Assembly (NCBI GenBank): GCA_950295325.1
Contig: OX485804.1
Location: forward strand, 9,546,001 to 9,610,000
DNA: 64,000 nt
Direction of reading: 5' to 3'
Source of the DNA: Polytrichum commune
Taxonomy: Eukaryota > Streptophyta > Polytrichopsida > Polytrichales > Polytrichaceae
Translations under genes and position numbers: made by a program
The notes under the pieces: generated by a model
Seen by the model: the letters and a program-made list of their open reading frames with translations, nothing else
Databases searched by the model: none
What the model was told of the DNA's origin: nothing
In this document: positions 23,001 to 32,556 of the stretch, one piece after another
Position numbering within the stretch: the stretch's first letter is position 1
Layout: each line of letters opens with the position of its first letter

Positions 23001-23154
23001 AGAATTGAAACAAAAGAAACTAGAATCTGATTTGCCACTTAAAGAAACATCACAAGCAAGATCTTCATACCTTGGTTATAGTAGAAGAATTTTTCCGTGA
23101 AGGATGCACTGCAGCTGCATTTAAAACCTCCCGACTTTCTAGTACCGCGGTGAC
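20048..23154 (-). CDS. Split gene (4 phase-0 exons), weakly tocopherol-cyclase-like, with in-frame stop
   Basis: Exons read on the minus strand, all AG|...|GT bounded and phase 0: 23154-23071 (28 codons), 22828-22703 (42), 21907-21335 (191) and, less surely, 20212-20048 (54 plus stop). No start codon was found, so upstream exons may be missing. Exon 2 reads like a helical segment ('YGEQLLDSVMGGLEGLINIL'). Exon 3 holds an acidic linker and then 'FEGCFIRLWDPKMEFSAAV' and 'DESQVTLLFAPG', which resembles the 'FEGW(Y/F).RL' opening of tocopherol-cyclase-like proteins; the conserved Trp is Cys here. That family call is weak. A TAG at 21769-21767 (codon 47 of exon 3) interrupts the frame, so this is either a young pseudogene, an allele with a nonsense change, or a sequence error. 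The last intron carries a hAT-like insertion. The exon structure is strong for the first three exons; the product is not identified. Confidence 0.5.
20402..20960. mobile_element. hAT-like non-autonomous transposon in the last intron
   Basis: Termini are inverted: CAGGGTTGTCTAT at 20402 and its complement ending at 20960. They are flanked by a perfect 8-bp duplication, gttgggag (20394-20401 and 20961-20968). An 8-bp duplication with CAGGG ends is the hAT signature. The subterminal regions carry repeated 'cgtcacgac' motifs in both orientations, including a hairpin around 20438-20487, and the middle has a C-rich stretch (~20636-20712). No transposase is encoded in its 559 bp. Confidence 0.9.
21910..22650. 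repeat. Two successive degenerate tandem duplications inside an intron
   Basis: Bases ~21910-22088 and ~22089-22270 are diverged copies (~180 bp; shared 'gaattctgagcctt', 'tttcagcaatta', 'gaggtttgatg'). Bases ~22271-22486 and ~22487-22650 are another pair (shared 'caatgagaactt', 'gtggcat', 'cataag'). Both lie between exons 2 and 3 of the split gene and seem to have arisen in place. Confidence 0.65.
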
Positions 23155-24268
23155 CTGCACAAGATTTACAGGAAAAGTAAGTCGAAGGAGCACAAGCATC
23201 CCTCAAGCCATTAAGCTTAATTTAGACAACCACAGACTAAACACTTTATTCTTGCTGACGGCCATGTTGATCAAAAAGTTCTTGTCACGTCATCACGCAG
23301 TTGCCCAAAGCTCACAGCAAATACTTTTGTCAGCCATTACAACAATTACATCAGGAACCTTGGGAGCATGAATTTTTACAGCATAGTAGTAATCCATCAC
23401 TGCTTTGTGCAGTTCTCTATGCTTATGGATGCGATTACTTCCGCATCGGTTTACTCAAGGTGCATGCGCCCAATTTGTTGGATAATAGAAGTGTGATCAA
23501 AAGGCCACAGTATAATTTAAGTACGTGCATGTATATTGAGTTTCGCAGATTAGAGTTATCCTTAAATTTAATGGGACTTTTTTTGGGAGTTGGTCCCCCA
23601 TGATTTTCCATTCGGTACGAAGGTTGAGATTCGTCAACTTCGTGCTTTGCCAACTTCCTTGCGGACTTCTTCTCCCACCAGTGGTGGCATGGGCCTTTGG
23701 CCCCTAGCGGTTCGTTAAGTCCACCTCGACTATCACTTCTTTTCTAACTCTTCTACCCTTCCATCTCTCGGGAGTTCACTAGGTGGGGATTAGCAAATGG
23801 CATGATTTATAATTTAGTTTGCAGTTCATTCTTTCAAGATGATTATTATATTGGAGTAGGAGTAACATAGTGTCCATTCAAACCCCATATTATAGTTGTA
23901 TGTAATATAGCATTCTACAATTGCCACAATATTAATTTACATTGTTTTTAATGTAGTGTGTGCTTCTGTGTAGCATGTGTAACATATCTCAATTTTTTCC
24001 TACATTAGGTTTACTGGAAATATGCTACACTTTATGTGGAAATATGGATGTACCCTTGATACAGCGGTGGGCCCTAGGGGTTTTCAATCAACTTTCATCC
24101 AAGCACCAACCTATAAGTTCCAATGCACTTCCAAAACCAGGAGCAAACATAGCAACCAATCTCATGAGCTCAACAATCTACAGAGTTTGAGAAAAGAGAG
24201 AGAAGAAACGTTGGTCCTTATGGGATCAGCGTGATTGAAATGCATGTTCGACCCACCCTTGGTACTAT
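23155..24268. other. Intergenic or 5' region of the split gene
   Basis: No further exon could be joined convincingly to the gene ending at 23154. A minus-strand ORF at 23435-23653 has no recognisable domain. Confidence 0.3.
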
Positions 24269-24338
24269 GCCCACTGGGCATAATAACAATGGTGCATGAC
24301 TACTAACCCCTCTCGGGGTGGGCACTATAGTAACCAGG
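24269..24338 (-). mobile_element. Degenerate SINE fragment
   Basis: On the minus strand it reads 'actatagtgccca', then a diverged middle including 'gagtagt'-like sequence, then 'agtgggcat', in the same order as ~15975-16041 of the intact SINE. The head and tail are missing. Confidence 0.55.
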
Positions 24339-25904
24339 GTAACCAAGGTGATCATGGAAACTTAGTGATTGGATGATTTTTGTATGGGTGATGTTAATGT
24401 GGTTGTGATGTTTATAAGGGTATGTGCTTTGTGTTTCTTCGTGTGGTGGTCTCCGAGTGGGCTACTTAGTGGTTCTTTAAATGTGGGGGTTATTAACATC
24501 GGTTTAGTGGTTTGGGTTCAATTCTTAATGGCCTCTTACAAGCATTGTATTGTGATGTAAGTGACTTGGCATATGCTATGTGAGTTTACTTGGTGGAACA
24601 TATGACCATCAACCCTTGCCGTGGATTGTAACAATTCTTTGGCTCTCGTTGGCATTTATTATTTTCTTTTAAATTAATTAATTTTTGGTGGGTATTTGGG
24701 GTTGTTATGTAGGTTGTGTGTCTATTGGTAGTGGTTTGTTATTTTCTATTCTCCTTTTGTGTAGGATTATGGACATGGCATGTTGTATGGCAATGGCGTT
24801 GATTTCCTCAAATGTGTGTTTGATGCTTATTTTGGGGATTTTAAATATTATTTCAATATTTTTCATAGAAGGTGTGTGTGTGGCTGCCCTAGCACTTGCC
24901 GTGATGACTATTAGTGGGTCTACCTTTCATCCTCTATTGATAATATTGTCTATTACTAGTTTTTATTTTTTTATTATAGTATCATCTAATATTCTATCAT
25001 TACAATATGTGAATTCCATGAATTGTATTAATAGGTTCTCATTCAGTTCGCGTGGTGGTGGGGATTAATATGGTAGTCCTTTCACACATATACAGAGTTT
25101 GACTACCTATGCCCCTCCCATCTTTCCATTTGATGTCTAGAAATTGCAACAATGCATGCAAACAAAGCTGATCAAAATCTTGACACAAATGAGGTTATAA
25201 ACCGGAAGCGCGTGATTGTTGATTCCTTATCTCAATACATTAGTAGGTCCTTCCAATCCCTGGCAATTCCTAACTCATCCTTCCGATTGTGGAATAGAGG
25301 CATAACACATTTGAACGTATTCATGCCCAAATATTAGTAAATGCACTTGAACACACTCAATGCAACCACTTAATTGTGGCCACCTTCATCCTCCGAGCAG
25401 CCTAGCCCCGGTTGTAGTCTCATCTTGCGCTTGGCTTCATGAAACCATTCGCACACCTCAAGAAAGTTTCTATCTCACAGAGGCCATCACACTTCCCTCG
25501 AATCGCACAGGCAACATCGCAACTTTGGTATCTAGGAAGCAAGCTTGAAATAAACTTGCGAAGCATATGCAACAGGTCTGTGCGGAGCAAGCCACAGTCA
25601 ACCACATGGGATGATTACAAACAAAATTTGTCCACAAAATTACGTTCTCAGTCAAGCTCACTCCTAACGTTGCTTGGGACCATCGGTTTAAAACCTTGGT
25701 TTCATTGCACTTGGTTGTGTTATATGGGAGGAACATGCCCCCGACAACCTTTGATATTGCCACTGAACGTTCGGTATGGACCCACCGGATGCGGGCTCCA
25801 TTTTAGGTTGGAGTTTGGTTACCACACCGGTTCTAGGTTGGCACCCCCGGGTGCGCCCAGGCCCTAATTCTAACAACATTCGGAATGGTCAAATCAAGGT
25901 GGCA
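24339..25904. other. Intergenic
   Basis: A plus-strand ORF (24685-25068) encodes a hydrophobic 127-residue peptide in AT-rich DNA, with no family resemblance. ORFs near 25152-25880 likewise show no domain. No bounded repeat recognised. Confidence 0.35.
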
Positions 25905-26120
25905 AGGTCATGGGAGATTTTTGGACATAATTGGTCAGTATCCTAGTGTTTCCAAGTCCAACCGGTTACATTTCGACATCTTTCCGTTTTTCTTTATTAA
26001 ATCGGGCCACATTCTATAAACTCCTCTAGAATGATGAGTAATTTTCCTATAGTCTTGAACTTCAACCAGTTTACCTGTAACTAGCAGTTGGTTCTCCCCG
26101 AACATTCCATGGTCGAATTT
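25905..26120 (+). repeat. Interspersed repeat family, copy 2
   Basis: Contains 'gggagatttttggacataat', 'cagtatcctagtgttt', 'agtcttgaacttcaacc' and 'gttggttctccccgaacatt', collinear with ~32106-32320 (same strand) and 13054-13240 (opposite strand). Confidence 0.75.
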
Positions 26121-26360
26121 GTTGTGTTTGTTTGGGTCACCTAGTTACCACAACACCACATTGATTATCCCAATTAGCATGTGTCCCTATTTGTAATTTT
26201 GTAGTGTAATAACATCTTACTCTACTAACAAAAGTTCAATAGGTTGTTCAAAAAATATAGAACATAGATGACTTTGGTTGTTAAGATATTACAATCTCAA
26301 TAAATAGTTACAACATTGTGTAACTTTAAAATGTAACACACACTAATTCGATGATTAGTG

Positions 26361-26570
26361 CACTAGAAAATGCGGTCCTAGAACACACTTCTCATTTGAC
26401 ACAACGGTTTTTGCAACATGGCCCCATTTACATGTGTCATGTCATAAATTCAACTGGACACATGTAAATGGGGTCATGTCGCAATGACAACCCATGTGTC
26501 AAATGGGAAGTGTGTTCTAGGCCCCACAATCCTACTACATTAGTGCATGTGTAATTGTGCTCTTGTAGTG
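26361..26570. mobile_element. Foldback MITE with CACTA-like ends
   Basis: The region forms a long hairpin: 'cctagaacacacttctcatt' on the left (~26377) pairs with 'aatgggaagtgtgttctagg' on the right (~26503-26522), and pairing continues to 'ccccatttacatgtgtc' around a ~20-nt loop. The outermost sequences are CACTAGAAAA (26361) and CTCTTGTAGTG (to 26570), matching the common CACTACAAGA-type CACTA terminus. No matching 3-bp duplication is left (gtg versus ata), so the exact ends are uncertain. Confidence 0.6.
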
Positions 26571-26972
26571 ATATCAGAGTGCACCCAAAGGAAAAGCTTC
26601 TTTGATATTTGGTGGAAAATAATTTGAATAGTTGTTGGCAATTAACATAAGTTATACACGTGCTTAAATATAGGCAAGTAGCAACATTGGAGCAGTGACA
26701 CTCAATACCCTCGAACAATGTGTTTCACTATGTTTTTCACCTTTGGATGGATGTATTTGAACTAGCTTGGATATGTGCCATCATGGCTTGTTACACCCAA
26801 CGTGCATATGAATTAATGTTCCAGGTCAACCCAACCCCCATGCACCCATGCACCCATGCAACCATATGTACATGCCCATTTGCACCCCATGTCCATGCGT
26901 GCCATCCATATGCATATATGCCCATGGTTATAAGGCCTCCCATGACTCATCACCATTTACCCCCAAGCCCAC

Positions 26973-28355
26973 GGCTAGGGTGAACCAGCACCTACACTCG
27001 TACCTTTGGGGGATGAAGGCCTCGCGGATGACACTGAAAACGTCATCCTTCTTTATGGGAAAGCCCCCGACATTTTTTCTGCACCCGACCGAAAACTGTT
27101 GCCCGCCCGCCCGATTTCGAAAAAACTAGTGTACTTGCATTTTTGAAGGCTACTTGTCCACAAATCCCATATTGAGTGCACTTCATTTTCAAGGTCTCAA
27201 ATCCAATATATATGTTCACTTCCATTGAGTAAATAAGCAATTGACTAGATTTCATTTTCAAAGTGAAACCGTCAATAAAGCATGCAATTAACTTGGAAGT
27301 CAAAAACATTACAAAATCCTCATTAATATTGAGGTTATAATTTTTGTCACTTACAATTGAAAGGGACCTTGTCATTCTAAAATGAAACTAAAATTCATGA
27401 TTTATTTATTTTAATATAATATAATATAATGTATTCTAGTATAATATTTTTAATATATTATATATATTTAATTATATATATTTAATACCTTCTACTATCA
27501 CAAAGTTTCCATATGCATTTAAACTAGTTAAGTAAGATTGAATGCAACTAAGTCTAATATATTTTGATTAATCCTAATTAAACCCAATTAAATCAGAAAA
27601 TATGCTTACCAAATTAATTAAGCCTAATTAATCATAAATTATATTTACTGGAGTTAATTCCATTTAAATCATGACTAATTCCAGTAAGTACATTTTATAA
27701 TTAATTAGGGTTAATTAATTTGGTACGCATATTTTCTGATTTAATTAGGCTTGAATACGATTCATTAGGATTAACCAGAAATTATTAGACTTAGTTGCAT
27801 TCAATCTTACTTTACTAGTTTAAATGCATATGAAAACTTTGTGATTCTAGAAGGTATTAAATATATAATAATATAATATATATTATACTAGAATACATTA
27901 TATTATATTAAAAATAAAATAAATAAATCATGAATTTTAGTTTCATTTTAGAATGACAATGTCCCTTTCAATTGTAAGTGACAAAAATTATAACCTCAAT
28001 ATTAATGAGGATTTTGTAATGTTTTTGACTTCCAAGTTAATTGCATGCTTTATTGACGGTTTCACTTTGAAAATGAAATCTAGTCAATTGCTTATTTACT
28101 CAATGGAAGTGAACATATATATTGGATTTGAGACCTTGAAAATGAAGTGCACTCAATATGGGATTTGTGGACAAGTAGCCTTCAAAAATGCAAGTACACT
28201 AGTTTTTTCGAAATCGGGCGGGCGGGCAGCAGTTTTCGGTCGGGTGCAGAAAAAATGTCGGGGGCTTTCCCATAAAGAAGGATGACGTTTTCAGTGTCAT
28301 CCGCGAGGCCTTCATCCCCCGAAGGTATGAATGTAGGTGCTGGTTCACCCTAGCC
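26973..28355. mobile_element. Snap-back Mutator-like element (1.38 kb, arms ~680 bp)
   Basis: Almost the entire element is an inverted repeat centred near 27664, with a loop of only some 15-25 nt. Ends start GGCTAGGGTGAACCAGCACC on both sides. A perfect 9-bp duplication, caagcccac, flanks it (26964-26972 and 28356-28364), as in Mutator-like elements. Both arms encode the same spurious 110-residue ORF (minus 27043-27375, plus 27953-28285) differing by very few residues, showing that the arms are nearly identical. No transposase is present. Transcription across it would give long double-stranded RNA. Confidence 0.9.
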
Positions 28356-28364
28356 CAAGCCCAC

Positions 28365-29676
28365 CACCTCCCCACATTTCCCTTACCACACCCATCATTT
28401 GCATGTGTAGTCCCCCTTACTTTTTCACATTTATTTTCTCCTTATTCTAATCACATGTTTATCTTGCGCATGAATCTTTGACATGTGATACTTTTTCTTC
28501 GGAAACTTTATTTGATTTTTAGGCAAGAAAAGTGGGGCAACAACCTCACCACCATCATGTCTTGCATTGTATTTAGATAGTAAGTTGGGATCATGCTTTG
28601 ACTACGGTGTCGTAGTGTAAATACGTACATTATTTACATGTGTACGTATTTTGTGTTTCATGGTGATTCCTTCACTTGGAGATGAAGGAGGAAAGTAAAA
28701 GGGAGTAGAATTAGATTACCTTTTTGTTACTCATAGTTATTCTTAGTAACTTTTAGTTTATCTTTTTTATTCTTATCTATCTTTTTTACTCTTAGTTTAC
28801 TCTTAGTTTACTCTTATTACCCTTTTAGCCTTATTTCTAGTTTTATCCTTAGTTTATCTTTAGACCAATGGATAATTAGAAATCACGTGATGAGGATAAG
28901 AGGAGGATTTGAGGCGTTATCTCATATATTATGTGGTTGAGGAGAAGAGAGTGGGGAGAGACAAGTTTTTTGTTGTTGAAAGCTCGACGGTTGTTGTGTG
29001 TTTTTTTTTAGAAGAGAACTTGAAATAAAATATGCAATTGAGTTTTCATGTGATTGTTTTATCTTGAGTGTTTACATGCTTGAAGGAGAGTGAGCGAAAA
29101 CAAAGTTGTGCTAGTTTGAGTGGAGGGAAGTTTGCTAGCTCTTGCATAGAAAGAGCTGAGACTTCGACCGTCCACAAAAAGACGGACAAATCTTTGTTGG
29201 CAACAATCCTTTGAGAGAGTAAGACTTATTGATAGATTTGTTTTGTAAAGATTTGAAAGATTGAGGAAGTTTTGAGGACAATTGAAGATTCGACGATCCG
29301 GCGAGCGAAACCAGTTGCAGCCAGAAGCCCCGTGCTTTCCTAAAGCGGACCCCTCTCTCCACGACAACGGTAGCTAAAGATTATATGATTCACCACCACC
29401 TTCCAAGCAATTGCATAACATTATTCATGTGCATGGTTGTGTTCCATTCTATATTTAGCATGTAACATGGGCCTCCACTATATTACCTTCATGGGAAGAA
29501 ACATAAAAAATAAGAAGAAATTGACATCAATACAAATAATGAATAGTGCCAGTTTGAATAGTAAGAATAGTGTGAATAATGTTAATATTTTCAACAATAG
29601 TGATGATATTAATAATAATTTCATGGATTAATATTGGGATGAACAATAATTCTTGCGCATAGTGCCGGGAGTATAA
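28365..29676. other. Intergenic, partly low complexity
   Basis: Includes a T-rich stretch with repeated 'tactcttagttt' (~28780-28820). Two overlapping minus-strand ORFs near 29059-29367 have no recognisable domain. Confidence 0.35.
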
Positions 29677-29776
29677 GGGTTAGTTTCCATGTAGGCTGCT
29701 CGCCCACCATATTCTAGGTGGAATCTAAATTTTCACTAGAATATGGTGGGCGAGTAGCCTACTTGGAAACTAACCC
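29677..29776. mobile_element. 100-bp hairpin, Tourist/Harbinger-like MITE
   Basis: The ends are GGGTTAGTTTCCATGTAGGC (29677 on) and its near-complement ending at 29776. About 41 bp pair with two mismatches around a ~18-nt loop. Flanks are TAA on the left (29674-29676) and TAG on the right (29777-29779), close to the TWA duplication of PIF/Harbinger MITEs, and GGG...GTTT ends fit Tourist termini. It could also be read as a small-RNA precursor hairpin. Confidence 0.65.
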
Positions 29777-30295
29777 TAGCTCCGCCCAACTTTCCAAGTT
29801 CAGCCTAAATGTATGAATAATAAACGGAAAATCTCAATTTGTTCAAGTGCTCACGAAATACAATTTGAGATATTCCAAGGTCATGGAACTGACCTACATG
29901 GTTGAATAATGTTACGTGGAGTCCATATGCTTCAAGTTCTTAGTGCGCAAGTTAAGCTTTCAAATTCCAATAGCAAACCCCGGAGAGGTGAGACAAAACA
30001 TGAGCTAGTTGGCACCGTGAAGCAGTTGCTATGTACACAATAACTAAAGCAAGAAGTTAAGGTCGGTGAGTTGGATCGAGCAAAAAGCTAGTCCCAACTC
30101 ACAACTCAAGTCCAAGCCTCACATCCAAAAAGTGTTGCCATGTAGGCATCCATGTCATAGTTGGGAGTTAGGACTTGGGACCCCGTGTGAAGTGGTAAGT
30201 TCCAACTTCCATGCTCTCAACAGTTGAATTTGCATAGGTTGACCTCAAGTGACTTCGGACTTAGGACTTGGAACCCCATGTGAACCGGCCCTAAA

Positions 30296-31975
30296 CACTA
30301 CGCTAAATATTGTATGTAGCGCCTCCAATTTTATTTGTCTTGCTCAATACTAATTATAAACTTCGCATGTAGTGTCTATTAAGGTAGAATTTAGCATTGT
30401 GTTTCAAGAACATAAATGGCCATAGTAAACCAACCCGTCAAAAAATGACTAGTTGGCCACAATTTGTCGAAAGGGTAAAAAATGCTAGTTTACTACTTGA
30501 CGTCAGGTTTGTCCCTAATACATTTAGTTTTTAGAACATCCACTAGTTGGTTTTTGTTTTGTTTTTGGTATTGAACAGTCTATCCAGTAGTAGTAATTAT
30601 TTGGTGTTAGTAACTTAGTTGGTCATAAAATGATTTGTAGGTCCAAAGTCATTAAAATGGCATTGCGAGTCTTTTACTACGGTAGTTGACCGTTCTTTAT
30701 GACCTCAGTGTGCCAAATGGTCATGAACTGGACAGAGGGCAAAAACGCGTCAGGATAGCTAGTTGCAATGTTTTGACATGGTGGCAACCTACCAAGTTGA
30801 TCCACCTAGTAGGTAGATGTTTTGAAGTATATAAGGATTGTCCTATAGCCTTTTGGCTCTCTTAGTACACATATGCGAATATAGCTTAGACTCTTAAAGA
30901 AGGTGTGCATGCTTGTGAATTTTAGATCTGGACAGGTAGCGTCCTGGAAATGTGTGGCAGTCTGGACAGACAACAATCCTAGGAAACAAAGAGTAAGTGT
31001 TGAAAGAGGGATTTAAAGAGCATATTCATCATTGGTATTCTCCTATTGCTACTCTTCTTGTATGCTAACATAGTCCTTAGTGTTGCAAAACAAAGGTGTT
31101 GAATGTGTTATCAAATAACTTGAAAATGTGCATCAAACAACTTGTGATGTAGTACCAAAGAATGCATTCGAATGTAGAATGAGTGGGTATGCATGGACGT
31201 TACGCTCATGGGAGGATGTCCATAGCAAGAAGTTAGAATGACCTGAAAAATGTACCATAGGTTGGTAGAAGGTAAGAGAGGTCAGATCCTGACCTGGTTT
31301 GTGAAAACCACCTCTGGAAGTTGGCGGATCAGACCAAAAACGTGACCTGGTTGGAAATATGAAAGTGGTCAAAATGACTCGAAAACTCTACTTTAGGTTG
31401 GTAGAAGGTCAAAGATGTCGGATCCAAGCTTATATTGTGGAAACAACCTCCAGAAGTTGGCCGATCGGGCCAAAAACGTGAGCTCGTAGGTAGTGTCCAT
31501 GGCATGTTTTCAAGCCTTAAACGGAAGTTTTAGAGGATTAGAAGTCAAAGGAACTTTCTAGGAATGAAGGACTAGCTTGGGAGGTGTTCTTGCAGGGCTT
31601 GGACATGACTAGCAGTGAACTAGTTAATGAAATAAGGAAGGAGTGTAAAAACCCATTAACAATGTCACCAACACTAAATGTAAACCAAACATTATTTGTC
31701 ATTCCTTGTGAAATTTTTTGGGCCATTATAAATTTATAATATTGCAAGCATTGTCACTTGCTAAGTGATTTGTAATCCAAATTGCAATCATCCATGACAA
31801 TATTTCATTACAAAAGTGGTAGGATGCAAAATATACCAATATTGGATGAACAATAAATAAGTTGGGATGACAATATATGACAATGTATGACATTATTCAC
31901 AAGAAGTGTCATTAGAAAAGTTACCACATTGACATGAAATACAATATGACATAAAATACAATGTTTAGTGTAGTA
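30296..31975. mobile_element. Possible old CACTA-type element
   Basis: CACTACGCTAAATATTGTAT at 30296 is matched in inverted form by 'atacaatgtttagtgtagta' ending at 31975 (three mismatches in 20). The flanking trinucleotides differ (aaa, gaa), so no target duplication is proven. No transposase is recognised inside. Within it, ~31232-31367 and ~31370-31500 are a diverged tandem duplication (shared 'aggttggtagaaggt', 'gaagttgg', 'ccaaaaacgtga'). Confidence 0.4.
31232..31500 (+). repeat. Tandem duplication, ~137-bp unit
   Basis: Two diverged copies share 'taggttggtagaaggt', 'gaaa(c/a)caacctcc/ccacctc', 'agaagttgg' and 'ccaaaaacgtga' in the same order. Non-coding as far as can be seen. Confidence 0.65.
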
Positions 31976-32105
31976 GAAATGTGGTACTTTCGTGACACGA
32001 CAATCTATCACCAAGTGACCATAATGACATGGGACGGTATAGTGTGGTGTAACTCCAAATAGTAACACACACTAATTGGGATAATCATTGTAGCATCAAT
32101 GTCTA

Positions 32106-32320
32106 GGGAGATTTTTGGCCATAATCGGTCAATATCCTAGTGTTTTCAAGTCCAACTAATTACATTTTGTGATCTTTCAATTTTCTTTTAATTGGAGGTA
32201 CATTCCATAGATTCCTCAAGAATGACGCATTTTTTCATGGAGTCTTGAACTTCAATCGGTTATTTCTCAAACTGAAGCGGTTCACATGTAACTAGTGGTT
32301 GGTTCTTCCCATGCATTGGA
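32106..32320 (+). repeat. Interspersed repeat family, copy 3
   Basis: Collinear with 25905-26120: 'gggagatttttggccataat', 'caatatcctagtgtttt', 'agtcttgaacttcaatcggt', 'agtggttggttcttccc'. It ends ~240 bp from the stop of the NLR gene. Confidence 0.75.
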
Positions 32321-32556
32321 TAGCATGCATTGTGTGCATCCGATAAGGTCTCCATATCGGAAATATAGGAGGTAGGAACCGCGTCACCAAGGTGTTGTGA
32401 ACACCTCTAGTGTGGTCGGGGGTTAGGAAGATCTCGGCTGTTGATTGGGATATGACAAATCTACCGGTCGCTATGATGTCCCAACTTCTGGCTTCTCTTT
32501 CCCTTGAGTAAAGCTTGCAAAACTTCATGTTGGATGCAATCTCCACCTCCATCCAC

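Noticed and set aside
24685-25068. 127-residue hydrophobic ORF as a membrane protein gene
   Set aside because: AT-rich DNA read in a T-rich frame gives hydrophobic residues; no family resemblance, no supporting splice or promoter signals.
26565-26590. LTR retrotransposon primer-binding site ('gatatcagagtgc' near the Met-tRNA pattern)
   Set aside because: Only a partial match, and no LTR pair or polyprotein is found nearby; it lies at the edge of a CACTA-like hairpin MITE.
27043-28285. Pair of near-identical 110-residue ORFs on opposite strands
   Set aside because: They are the same stretch in the two arms of the snap-back element, without any recognisable domain.
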